Shown here piece after piece: positions 33,409-41,104 of a stretch of DNA of 64,000 nt. Each line of letters opens with the position of its first letter. The first letter of the stretch is position 1. The stretch covers positions 2,161,501 through 2,225,500 of the forward strand of contig NZ_AP023360.1 of the NCBI RefSeq assembly GCF_018326265.1, read 5' to 3'. The notes beneath the pieces were generated by a model that was given only the letters and a program-made list of their open reading frames with translations, was not told the DNA's origin and did no database searches. The position numbers and the translations under genes are program-made. This stretch comes from Catellatospora sp. IY07-71. Its GTDB lineage: Bacteria; Actinomycetota; Actinomycetes; Mycobacteriales; Micromonosporaceae.

Positions 33409-34307
33409 CCGAGCATGAGGCGGCCCGGTCGGATCTCGACCGGGCCGCGTTCCGCCGCGCCGACCCGCAGTGGCTCGCCGACGCCTGGCAGCGCGGCCGC
33501 GTGGTCGTGGTCGGCGACGACGGCAAGGCGCTGATCCGTGACGACCGGCTGGTGCTGTTCACCTCGGCCGAGGTGGGCCCCGGCGACGCGGCGGGCGAGC
33601 CGCTGTTCCTCGCGGTGGACGCCGACGGTATGCCGTACTTCGCGGTCAACCGCACGCTGCCGGAGGTGCCCGGCGCGACGCCGCGGCACCTGTGGGAGGT
33701 GGGCGCCGACCTGCCGCCCCGGGAGACCGCGCTGCTGACCCAGGCGCTGGCGCTGGTGCGCTGGCACCGCGACCACCTGTACGCACCGCGCACCGGCCGC
33801 CCCACCACGGTGGAGCAGGGCGGCTGGGTGCGCCGGGACAGCGAGGGCGAGCTCCACTTCCCGCGCACCGACCCGGCCGTCATCATGCTGGTGCACGACG
33901 GGGTGGCCGGTCCGGACGGCCGCGCGCTGCTCGGCTCCAACGTCATCTGGGCCAACGCCGACAAGCGTCGTTACTCGACGCTGGCCGGTTTCGTGGAGGC
34001 GGGGGAGACCGCCGAGGACGCGGTCGCCCGCGAGGTGTACGAGGAGTCCGGCGTCCGCGTCCACGAGGTGCGCTACCTGGCCAGCCAGGCGTTCCCGTAC
34101 CCCCGCTCGCTGATGCTGGGCTTCACCGCGACCGCCGACCCGGCCGCGAACCCGATCCGCACCGACCCCGAGGAGCTCATCGACGCTCGCTGGTTCACCC
34201 GCACCGAGATCGCCGCGGTCGCCGACGGCGCCGACACCTCCTTCACCCTCCCCAACCGCTCCTCCATCGCGTACCGCCTGGTGGTGCACTGGCTCCACGG
34301 CGGCTGA
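33405..34307 (+). CDS. nudC: NudC-type NAD(+) diphosphatase lacking the zinc ribbon cysteines
   Basis: 300 aa. C-terminal Nudix box GFVEAGETAEDAVAREVYEESGV (~195-217; shown here in two halves GFVEAGETAEDA and REVYEESGV) with the NudC hallmark SQAFPYPRSLMLGF (SQPWPFPxS in most members). Splits NAD(H) to NMN and AMP and removes NAD caps from RNA in known members. The zinc ribbon between the domains has lost all four cysteines: the usual FCxxCG is LYAPRTG and the second pair is RRDSEG. Coupled to the M16 pair by a 4-nt overlap. Synteny with mycobacterial nudC supports the name. Confidence 0.88.
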   Translation: MTEHEAARSDLDRAAFRRADPQWLADAWQRGRVVVVGDDGKALIRDDRLVLFTSAEVGPGDAAGEPLFLAVDADGMPYFAVNRTLPEVPGATPRHLWEVGADLPPRETALLTQALALVRWHRDHLYAPRTGRPTTVEQGGWVRRDSEGELHFPRTDPAVIMLVHDGVAGPDGRALLGSNVIWANADKRRYSTLAGFVEAGETAEDAVAREVYEESGVRVHEVRYLASQAFPYPRSLMLGFTATADPAANPIRTDPEELIDARWFTRTEIAAVADGADTSFTLPNRSSIAYRLVVHWLHGG

Positions 34308-34321
34308 CCCCCCTCTCCCGC

Positions 34322-34382
34322 GTTGATCATGAACTTGGGGACGTGATGGACGGCGTGTCGCGACCCTGGGACCGTGATCAAC
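34322..34382. repeat. 61-nt palindromic repeat, GTTGATCA ends
   Basis: GTTGATCA (34322-34329) and TGATCAAC (34375-34382) enclose 45 nt with GAACTTGG near the left arm and CGGCGTGTCGCGACCC in the middle. Size and end pattern resemble the repeats at 39619, 58427 and 59507. Confidence 0.55.
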
Positions 34383-34465
34383 CTGGGAAAAGGGTGTGTC
34401 GGAGCGCGGGAGGGGCGGGGGTGGCGGCTTAGCCTGGGAGTCGGTCGCCCCGACGGAGGTCCCCC

Positions 34466-35404
34466 TTGCCGCGAGGATCCAGCCCGATCGTCCGCCGCCA
34501 GCGCCTCGGCGTGGAGCTGCGCCGCCTGCGTGAGGTCGCCGGGCTCACCGGGGAGCAGGTCGTCGAGCGGGTCGGCTGGGCGGCGAAGTCCAAGCTGTCC
34601 CGGCTGGAGAACGGCCGGAGCCGCCCCGACCTGGCCGATGTCCTGGACCTGCTGGACCTTTACCGGGTGCGCGGCCGCGACCGCGAGCAGCTGGTCGCGA
34701 TCGCCCGCGACGCCGGCAACACCCGGGCCTGGCTGCGGGCCTACCCGGTGATGACCCAGCGGCAGCGGGGGTACGCCGAATTGGAGGCGGGCAGCGCCCG
34801 GATCCGGGAGTACGGCCTCGGGGTGGTGCCCGGCCTGCTGCAGACGCCCGACTACGCGCGGGTGCGCATCCTGTCCTCGTGGTCGCTGTCGGCGGGGGCG
34901 TCCGCGCCGGTGCCCGCCCAGCGGCCCGCGATCGGGCCGGTGGCCGAGCCGCCCGCCCCGCAGGAGCCGGAGACCGAGGTGGCCGCGCGGCTGGCCCGCC
35001 AGGCGATCCTCACCCGTGCGCCCGATCCGCCGCGCTACGAGGCGATCCTCGACGAGCAGGCGCTGACCGGCCGCGGTGCACCGGACGAGGTGCGCGACGC
35101 GCAGCTGGTCCACCTGGCCGGGCTCGCGTTGTTACCGAACGTGACGATCAGAGTACTGCCGCGCACCGCCACGGTCGGCCGCCACTTCGTACCGTATACG
35201 GGATTTTCTATCTATCACTTTCCCGACCCGGAGGACCCGGAGACCGTCGCGGTGGAAACACTGGCCCGTGAGCTGGTTCTCACCGACCGCAACAGCGTCG
35301 ACCGGTACGCCACGGTGTTCGGCTGGCTCAGCGACGCCGCGCTCGACCCGATCCGATCCCGATCCTGGATCAGCGCCCGCATCGAAGATTCACGCCGGAA
35401 GTAA
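34466..35404 (+). CDS. XRE-family regulator with DUF5753 domain
   Basis: 312 aa. Residues ~8-70 form the helix-turn-helix (LGVELRRLREVAGLTGEQVVERVGW...SRLENGRSRP); residues ~105-285 are DUF5753 (YAELEAGSARIREYGLGVVPGLLQTPDYAR, cited by EYGLGVVPGLLQTPDYAR). Such regulators normally sit beside a small DUF397 protein that they bind; none is found here, so this copy is an orphan. TTG 34466 has GGAGGT six nt upstream. Confidence 0.9.
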   Translation: MPRGSSPIVRRQRLGVELRRLREVAGLTGEQVVERVGWAAKSKLSRLENGRSRPDLADVLDLLDLYRVRGRDREQLVAIARDAGNTRAWLRAYPVMTQRQRGYAELEAGSARIREYGLGVVPGLLQTPDYARVRILSSWSLSAGASAPVPAQRPAIGPVAEPPAPQEPETEVAARLARQAILTRAPDPPRYEAILDEQALTGRGAPDEVRDAQLVHLAGLALLPNVTIRVLPRTATVGRHFVPYTGFSIYHFPDPEDPETVAVETLARELVLTDRNSVDRYATVFGWLSDAALDPIRSRSWISARIEDSRRK

Positions 35405-35565
35405 ACTACGCTCCGTCACCCGTTCGGGCGGTGCTGCTCGACGATCGTCGCGTCTTGCTTGATTCCAGCTCGGGAAATGCACAAGCATGACATCAGCCGA
35501 ATGTGGAACTTCCACCCATGGACCCACATTCGACCTCCGCCCGGCAGGCAGTGACGGAGCAGCGC

Positions 35566-35814
35566 ATGCGGTACCTGATCGTTCGCACCGAGGTACGACC
35601 CTTCGCACCCGAGGAAGTGGTCGCGTCGTTCCTCGACGAATCGCCGCTGCGCGATGAAACCAGCAGCCCCGAGCAGCGACGACAGGTCGCCGAGGCGGAC
35701 ACCCTCGACGCCGCGCTCCAGCTCGCCCGCGCCCTGGCCTCCGTGGGCGCCGTGCGCTCCGGCCGCCAGCGCGTCAAGGTCGTCCGCCTCGACGCGCCCC
35801 GCTGGCCGAGCTGA
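35566..35814 (+). CDS. Small hypothetical protein
   Basis: 82 aa: a predicted beta-alpha-alpha fold with MRYLIVRTEVRPF then a charged helix region (EEVVASFLDESPLRDETSSPEQ cited by EEVVASFLDE) and a basic end. ATG 35566 has GGAG six nt upstream; in-frame starts at 35503 (GTG) and 35518 (ATG) would add 16-21 residues but have no ribosome site. Unknown family; converges on the mycoredoxin gene. Confidence 0.6.
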   Translation: MRYLIVRTEVRPFAPEEVVASFLDESPLRDETSSPEQRRQVAEADTLDAALQLARALASVGAVRSGRQRVKVVRLDAPRWPS

Positions 35815-35836
35815 GCCCGGCCCGCGGGGCAGGCGC

Positions 35837-36097
35837 TCAGGCGGGCTCGGCGGCGGTGTCCGCGATCGCCGCCAGGCGCTCCTTGACCTGGATGATGCTG
35901 GGGTTGGTGAGGGCGGAGCCGTCGGCGAAGCGGACCGTCGGGACGGTCTGGTTGCCGCCGTTCACGCTCATCACGAAGTCGGCCGCGTTCGGGTCCTGCT
36001 CGATGTCGATCACGGTGTAGTCGATGCCCTCCCGGTCGAGCTGAGAGCGCAGCCGGTGGCAGTAACCACACCACGTGGTCGAGTACATGGTCAGCAT
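35837..36097 (-). CDS. mrx1: Mycoredoxin (glutaredoxin-like)
   Basis: 86-aa thioredoxin-fold protein with MYSTTWCGYCHRLRSQL (C10-GY-C13), cis-Pro in QTVPTVRF and GSALTNPS. The CGYC active site is that of mycoredoxin-1, which reduces mycothiol mixed disulfides. ATG 36097 with GAGG seven nt upstream. Divergent from uvrD2, as in mycobacteria. Confidence 0.92.
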   Translation of the reverse strand: MLTMYSTTWCGYCHRLRSQLDREGIDYTVIDIEQDPNAADFVMSVNGGNQTVPTVRFADGSALTNPSIIQVKERLAAIADTAAEPA

Positions 36098-36181
36098 GGA
36101 CGATCCTCGGGTCGGGGGAGCGGGGGCTCCGGGGGACTCTACGCAACTCAACATCCACAACACCTGGGATGATTCCTTGTT

Positions 36182-38356
36182 GTGACCCGATTCGCCGACG
36201 CCGACACGGCCGCGCAGGTGCTCGCCGGCCTGGACGAGGAGCAGCGGGCGGCGGTCGTCGCGCCCGCCGGCCCGGTCTGCATCCTGGCCGGCGCGGGCAC
36301 CGGCAAGACCCGGGCGATCACCAGCCGGATCGCGCACCGCGTGGTCACCGGGCAGGTCCAGCCGAAGCACGTGCTCGCGGTCACGTTCACCGCGCGGGCC
36401 GCGGCGCAGCTGCGGGAGCGGCTGATCGGGCTGGGCGCGCACGGCGTACAGGCCCGCACCTTCCACGCCGCCGCCCTGCGCCAGCTGCGCTACTTCGCGC
36501 CGCGGCTGCTGCGCGGCCGGGACATGCCGCCGCTGGAGGAGAGCAAGGCGAAGCTGGTCACCCTGGCCACGGCGCGCGCCGGGGTGCGGGTCGACCGCAC
36601 CGGCACCCGCGACCTCGCCGCCGAGATCGAGTGGGCCAAGGCCTGCCTGGTCGAGCCGAACGAGTACGTCGTCGCGGCGGCCAAGGCGGGCCGGGAGACC
36701 CCGCTCGACGCGGCCCAGGTCGCCGCCGTCTACACCGCCTACGAGCAGGTCAAGCGGCAGCAAAGCGTGATCGATTTCGAGGACCTGCTGCGCGCCATGT
36801 GCTGGGGCATCGAGGAGCATCCCGACGTCGCCGAGCAGGTCCGCGCGCAGTACCGGCACTTCGTCGTCGACGAGTACCAGGACGTGAACCCGCTGCAGCA
36901 GCGGCTGCTGGAGGCATGGCTGGGCGGCCGGCGCGACCTCACCGTGGTCGGCGACGCGGCGCAAACCATCTACTCGTTCACCGGGGCGACCTCGGCCTAC
37001 CTGGTGGACTTCCCGCGGACCCACCGCGACGCCACCGTGGTCCGGCTGGTCCGCGACTACCGGTCCACGCCGCAGGTGGTGGGCCTGGCCAACGCCGTCA
37101 TCCGGCAGGCGAAGGGCAGCGAGGCCCGGCTGCGGCTGGACCTGGTCGGCCAGCGCCCGGCCGGGCCGGAGCCGGACGCCCGGGTCTTCGCCGACGAGCA
37201 CACCGAGGCGACCGCGGTGGCCCGCCGCTGCGCCGAGCTGATCGCCGCGGGCACTCCCGCGGCCGGGATCGCCGTGCTGTTCCGGGCCAACGCCCAGTCG
37301 GAGACGTACGAGGAGGCGCTGGCCGAGGCCGGGGTGCCGTACGTGCTGCGCGGCGGCGAGCGCTTCTTCGAGCGGGCCGAGATCCGCCGGGCGATGGTGA
37401 CCCTGCGCGGCGCGTCGCGCACCGACGACGGCCTGGACGACCTGCCCGGCACGGTCAGCGCCGTGCTGACAGGGCTGGGCTGGCAGCCCGAACGCCAGCC
37501 GGCCGGCGGTGCGGCGCGCGAGCAGTGGGAGGCGCTGGCCGCGCTGGTGCGGCTGGCCGCCGAGTTCCGCCCGGAGCCGGGCGGCGAGGACGGGCTGGCC
37601 GGGTTCAACGCCGAGCTGGCCCGGCGCGCTCAGGCGCAGCACGCCCCGGCCGTGGACGGGGTCACCCTGGCCAGCCTGCACTCGGCCAAGGGCCTGGAGT
37701 GGGACGCGGTGTTCCTGGTCGGGCTCGCCGAGGGCACCCTGCCCACGGCGTACGCCCGCAGCCCCGAGGCGCTGGAGGAGGAGCGGCGCCTGCTGTACGT
37801 CGGGGTCACCCGCGCCCGGCGCCTGCTCTGGCTGAGCTACGGCGAGGCCCGCTCGCCGGGCGGGCGGCCCCGGCGCCCGTGCCGCTTCCTCCAGGGCGTG
37901 CTGTCCGGTTTCGGTGGGCACAGCACCGCGCCGCGCGCCGAGCGGGCGGAGCGGCCGGCCCAGCGCCTGCCCCGCAAGACGGTGATCGTGAGCTGCCGGG
38001 TGTGCGGGGCGACCCTGTTCGGCGGGGCGGAACGCAAGCTCGGCCGGTGCGCCGGGTGTCCGTCCTCGCTGGACGAGGAGCTGCTGGAACGGCTGACCGA
38101 CTGGCGGGCGCGGGCCGCGAAGGCGGAGAGCGTGCCGGCGTACGTCGTCTTCACCGATGCGACGCTGACCGCGCTGGCCGAACGTCAGCCTTCCGACAAC
38201 GCGGGCCTGGTCCAGATCGCGGGCATCGGCCCGCGCAAACTGGAGAAGTACGGCCAGGCTGTGCTGGCCCTGCTCAACGGCGCGGCGCCCGATGATCTGC
38301 TGCCCGCGGAACCCGGCTCAGAAGATCTTCAAAAAGATTTGGCAACAGAGCCGTAA
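36182..38356 (+). CDS. uvrD2: UvrD2-type ATP-dependent DNA helicase
   Basis: 724 aa. SF1A motor: AGAGTGKT (36-43), FVVDEYQDVNPLQQ, GDAAQTIYSFTGA, VRDYRSTPQVV, HSAKGLEWDAVFLVG, YVGVTRARRLLW. Then a zinc module CRVCGATLF...GRCAGC (~605-627) and a C-terminal HRDC domain (~635-705), the order that defines mycobacterial UvrD2. Starts GTG 36182 with no clear Shine-Dalgarno. Its TAA forms part of the AT-rich WhiB7 site of the next transcript. Confidence 0.95.
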   Translation: MTRFADADTAAQVLAGLDEEQRAAVVAPAGPVCILAGAGTGKTRAITSRIAHRVVTGQVQPKHVLAVTFTARAAAQLRERLIGLGAHGVQARTFHAAALRQLRYFAPRLLRGRDMPPLEESKAKLVTLATARAGVRVDRTGTRDLAAEIEWAKACLVEPNEYVVAAAKAGRETPLDAAQVAAVYTAYEQVKRQQSVIDFEDLLRAMCWGIEEHPDVAEQVRAQYRHFVVDEYQDVNPLQQRLLEAWLGGRRDLTVVGDAAQTIYSFTGATSAYLVDFPRTHRDATVVRLVRDYRSTPQVVGLANAVIRQAKGSEARLRLDLVGQRPAGPEPDARVFADEHTEATAVARRCAELIAAGTPAAGIAVLFRANAQSETYEEALAEAGVPYVLRGGERFFERAEIRRAMVTLRGASRTDDGLDDLPGTVSAVLTGLGWQPERQPAGGAAREQWEALAALVRLAAEFRPEPGGEDGLAGFNAELARRAQAQHAPAVDGVTLASLHSAKGLEWDAVFLVGLAEGTLPTAYARSPEALEEERRLLYVGVTRARRLLWLSYGEARSPGGRPRRPCRFLQGVLSGFGGHSTAPRAERAERPAQRLPRKTVIVSCRVCGATLFGGAERKLGRCAGCPSSLDEELLERLTDWRARAAKAESVPAYVVFTDATLTALAERQPSDNAGLVQIAGIGPRKLEKYGQAVLALLNGAAPDDLLPAEPGSEDLQKDLATEP

Positions 38357-38392
38357 AACCGTTTGCGCGCTCCCGCCCGGGAGGAATAACCT
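38354..38392 (+). promoter_or_regulatory. whiB7 promoter with WhiB7 AT-box
   Basis: AT-rich TAAAA (38354-38358), four bases, then -35 TTGCGC (38363-38368), an 18-bp spacer and -10 TAACCT (38387-38392). An AT-rich block just upstream of a TTG -35 is the recognised WhiB7-sigma A target, so whiB7 likely activates itself. Start of transcription near 38399 leaves a ~565-nt leader. Confidence 0.6.
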
Positions 38393-38488
38393 TCGGTCAC
38401 ACCTTCAAGAGCGCGCATCAGTGCTGCTCCTGAGCGGTGATTCACGTTCTGTTCGATTCTAGGGTGCGTTGGAGAGGAGGCGAGTCCC

Positions 38489-38842
38489 ATGGAGATCACG
38501 TTCATGACCCCGAACGCTGTGTCGCCGTCGCTCGCCGCTGCCTGCGCGCCGTCGGTCACCGTCTCGCCGAGGAACCGTGCCGTCATCGGTGGCCACGCCA
38601 CCCGTGGCTTCGCGGCCCCGGCCGTCGCCGGCCTGCTGCCGGTGGCCCAGCTGCCCGCCCTGCGACAGCTGGCCTGGACCCCGATCGAGATCAAGGCGGC
38701 CGCCCCGGCGGGCGCCATGACCCTGAAGAGCACCACCCCCAGCACCACCAGCACCACCCTGGCCTACCGGGTCCAGGAGTCCACGGGCGTCAAGCTCGAT
38801 GGATTCGGCGGTGTTCCACCTCGAGGTAAACCAAAGGTCTGA
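38489..38842 (+). CDS. Leader ORF (uORF) of whiB7
   Basis: 117-codon ORF with a strong GAGGAGG ribosome site, beginning MEITFMTPNAVSP and ending DGFGGVPPRGKPKV. Composition is odd (Ala/Thr/Pro/Ser rich, STTPSTTSTTL) and I see no fold. It lies wholly within the whiB7 leader, ends 22 nt before the attenuator stem, and its last codons contain one arm of the antiterminator. Its act of translation is probably what matters; a stable product is doubtful. Confidence 0.65.
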   Translation: MEITFMTPNAVSPSLAAACAPSVTVSPRNRAVIGGHATRGFAAPAVAGLLPVAQLPALRQLAWTPIEIKAAAPAGAMTLKSTTPSTTSTTLAYRVQESTGVKLDGFGGVPPRGKPKV

Positions 38843-38907
38843 CCAGACCACCGGCTCACCTCGAGGCCGCGGAACCCGTACACCGGGATCCGCGGCCTTA
38901 GTTATTT
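38817..38907 (+). promoter_or_regulatory. whiB7 transcription attenuator
   Basis: Terminator: AGGCCGCGGA (38864-38873) pairs with TCCGCGGCCT (38889-38898), extended inside by CCCG/CGGG, followed by TTAGTTATTT. Upstream, CACCTCGAGG occurs twice (38817-38826 in the uORF and 38857-38866 running into the terminator arm); because CCTCGAGG is self-complementary the copies can pair and break the terminator. A small hairpin GGTCT-GACC-AGACC spans the uORF stop codon. Confidence 0.75.
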
Positions 38908-38964
38908 CCACCCCCCATGGAAAGCCGATCCACGAGATCGCGATGAAAGGAAGGTGACCGGAAG

Positions 38965-39324
38965 ATGAGTCTGGCGTTGGCCCCAGCCCTCGACTTCAGC
39001 GTCGAGCTGGGTGCGGAGCTGCCCTGCCGGAAGTTCGACCCGGACCTCTGGTTCTCCGACGCTCCTGCGGAGCTTGAGCTGGCGAAGTCGCTCTGCGGCG
39101 AGTGCCCGCTCAAGGTCGAGTGCCTCTCCGGGGCGCTGGAGCGCGAGGAGCCCTGGGGCGTCTGGGGCGGCGAGATCTTCGAGCGTGGTGCGGTCGTGGC
39201 GCGCAAGCGTCCGCGTGGCCGTCCGCGTAAGGACGACCTCGCTCGCGAGGCGGCCCTGGTGGCCGAGACCGAGGCGCGCGTCGCCGCGGTCACCGCTCGC
39301 GAGGCGGTCCGGCTCGCTGCCTGA
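38965..39324 (+). CDS. whiB7: WhiB7 transcriptional regulator
   Basis: 119-aa WhiB-family Fe-S regulator of intrinsic antibiotic resistance. Cluster ligands C21, C44, C47, C53; sigma-binding turn GVWGG (65-69); AT-hook KRPRGRPRK (81-89), which separates WhiB7 from other WhiB proteins. AAGGAAGG lies upstream of ATG 38965. Partner of the vegetative sigma factor at AT-rich promoters. Controlled by the attenuator and promoter described above. Confidence 0.97.
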   Translation: MSLALAPALDFSVELGAELPCRKFDPDLWFSDAPAELELAKSLCGECPLKVECLSGALEREEPWGVWGGEIFERGAVVARKRPRGRPRKDDLAREAALVAETEARVAAVTAREAVRLAA

Positions 39325-39394
39325 GCAGCAACTCCGCAACACCCAATCCAGCCGCCTGCCGGCTACGCAACTACTCGAGAAACGGAACGAAGAA

Positions 39395-39550
39395 ATGAGA
39401 AGCGAGATGAGCGACATCTATATGATCCACGAAGTCATGAGCCGGGCCCGAATGCTTGAGCCTCAGACCATCCCCTCTGAGGCTTCCCGTTCCGCCCGTC
39501 AGATCATGGTCCGTGCGCGTAAGCGCGCTCGTGATCTGTCGCAGCGCTAA
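39395..39550 (+). CDS. Small basic protein downstream of whiB7
   Basis: 51 aa: MRSEMSDIYMIHEVMSRARM then a strongly basic helical end (ARQIMVRARKRARDLSQR). Two candidate starts, ATG 39395 and ATG 39407 (GAAGCGAG just before the latter). A terminator follows directly, so it is the likely last gene of the whiB7 transcript. Unrecognised. Confidence 0.6.
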   Translation: MRSEMSDIYMIHEVMSRARMLEPQTIPSEASRSARQIMVRARKRARDLSQR

Positions 39551-39562
39551 GCAAGTGATGAC

Positions 39563-39602
39563 CGAAGCTCCCGCCGGGCTGTTCAGCCGGGCGGGAGCTT
39601 CG
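39563..39602. terminator. Bidirectional terminator after whiB7 unit
   Basis: 13-bp perfect stem CGAAGCTCCCGCC / GGCGGGAGCTTCG with a 14-nt loop, between converging transcription units. The arms nearly match the terminator at 18039-18082. Confidence 0.8.
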
Positions 39603-39618
39603 CTCGTATAAGGGCGCT

Positions 39619-39681
39619 TGATCGCGACTTCGTGTCCAAACCTGCGGCTCAGCCCCACATTCCGACACCAAGCCGCGATCA
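39619..39681. repeat. 63-nt palindromic repeat, TGATCGCG ends
   Basis: TGATCGCG-a-CTT and AAG-c-CGCGATCA form the ends, enclosing ~39 nt. Size class and GATC ends match the other repeats of this window. Confidence 0.5.
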
Positions 39682-39701
39682 TGGCGCAGCAAGGGCAGGG
39701 C

Positions 39702-41033
39702 TCACTCCGGGTCGGCGAAGCCGGGGAGCCAGCGCTCCAGGATGGCCCGGTACTGCGCCTTGGCCTCCAGCTGGCAGAGCACGCCGATGGAGCCCAGCGT
39801 CACCCGGTGGATCATCAGGTACGACGGGGGCAGGTTGAGCTGCCGCCCGAGCTGGTACGCGGGGCTGCGCGGGCTCGCCAGCCGGGCCGCCTCCTCGCGC
39901 AGCCAGGCCCGGCTGAACCGGAACTCCTCGTCGGCCAGCGGATCCAGCATCGGGCGCACGTAGTCGAGCACCGCCTGCGCGTCGATGTCGGAGTCCTTGC
40001 GCAGGAAACCCTCGCCGCGCAGCCCGGCCAGCACCTCGTCGGCCCGGCCCGCCAGCGCCAGCCGGGTGATCCGGCCGACCGGCTCGGGCAGCCCCTGCGG
40101 CAGCCGGGCCACGGCCCCGAAGTCGATCACGGCGAGCCGCCCGTCGGGCAGCAGCCGGTAGTTGCCGGGGTGCGGGTCGGCGTGCAGCAGCCCGGCCCGC
40201 TCCGGCGCGGAGAAGTGCAGCGTGGCCATCAGCGCCCCGGCCCGGTCGCGCTGCGCCACGGTGCCCGAGCCGATGATCTTCGAGAGCGGGATGCCCTCCA
40301 CCCACTCGGTGACGATGACCCGGGGCGCCGCGGCCATCACCCGGGGCACCAGGAAGTCCTCGTCACCGGCGTACGCCTCGGCGAACGCGCGCTGGCTGGC
40401 CGCCTCCAGCTGGTAGTCCAGCTCCTCCACGACGCGCTCGCGCAGCTCGGTCACCAGCGGCTTCACGTCCAGGCCGGGCTGGATCACCTTGAACAGGCCC
40501 GCCAGCCGGGACAGCTGGGTCAGGTCCGCGATGAGCGCGTCCCCCGCCCCGGGGTACTGCACCTTCACCGCGACCGGGACGCCCGCCCGCTTGCGCGGCA
40601 GCTTCCACTCGGCCCGGTGCACCTGGCCGATGCTGGCGGCCGCGGCCGGGGCGTCGTCGAACTCGCGGAACAGGGCCCGCCAGTCCGCGCCCAGCTGCTC
40701 GGCCAGCACCTTGTGCACGGTCGCCGCGGGCAGCGGCGGGGCCGCCTCCTGCAGCTTGGTCAGCGCCTCCCGGTACGGCTCGGCCAGCGCGTCCGGCAGC
40801 GCCGCCTCGAACACGCTCAGCGCCTGGCCGAGCTTCATCGCGCCGCCCTTGAGCTGGCCGAGCACGCTGAACAGCTGCTCGGCCGTGCGCTCCTGGATCT
40901 CCGCCGAGATCACGTCGGAGGCCAGCCCGGTGACCCGCTTGCCGAAGCCGAGCACGGTGCGCCCGGCGAAACCCAGGGGCAGCGAGGCCAGCTTGGCGGT
41001 ACGGGACACGGCGCGGCGCGGGATGTCGGTCAC
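39702..41033 (-). CDS. ABC1/UbiB-family atypical kinase
   Basis: 443 aa. Family features: KxGQ-type motif LKGGAMKLGQALS, the Ala-rich nucleotide loop AAAASIGQVHRA, VAVKVQYPG (Lys), LDYQLEAASQ, GLLHADPHPGNYRLL (catalytic Asp) and AVIDFGAVARL (DFG). No membrane anchor visible. Orthologue position of mycobacterial Rv3197, in which it is WhiB7-regulated. GTG 41033 lies 6 nt after CACAAT, so probably leaderless. Confidence 0.92.
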   Translation of the reverse strand: MTDIPRRAVSRTAKLASLPLGFAGRTVLGFGKRVTGLASDVISAEIQERTAEQLFSVLGQLKGGAMKLGQALSVFEAALPDALAEPYREALTKLQEAAPPLPAATVHKVLAEQLGADWRALFREFDDAPAAAASIGQVHRAEWKLPRKRAGVPVAVKVQYPGAGDALIADLTQLSRLAGLFKVIQPGLDVKPLVTELRERVVEELDYQLEAASQRAFAEAYAGDEDFLVPRVMAAAPRVIVTEWVEGIPLSKIIGSGTVAQRDRAGALMATLHFSAPERAGLLHADPHPGNYRLLPDGRLAVIDFGAVARLPQGLPEPVGRITRLALAGRADEVLAGLRGEGFLRKDSDIDAQAVLDYVRPMLDPLADEEFRFSRAWLREEAARLASPRSPAYQLGRQLNLPPSYLMIHRVTLGSIGVLCQLEAKAQYRAILERWLPGFADPE

Positions 41034-41104
41034 CGTGCCATTGTGGCCGACTCGCCGCGTTTCGGCCGCTCCTGAGCGGTGAAGACCGTGTGGAGATGTC
41101 GAGG

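Noticed and set aside
38331-38344. AAAAAGAT followed by TTGGCA as the WhiB7 box and -35 of whiB7
   Set aside because: No acceptable -10 lies 16-19 bp downstream; TAAAA with TTGCGC and TAACCT fits better.
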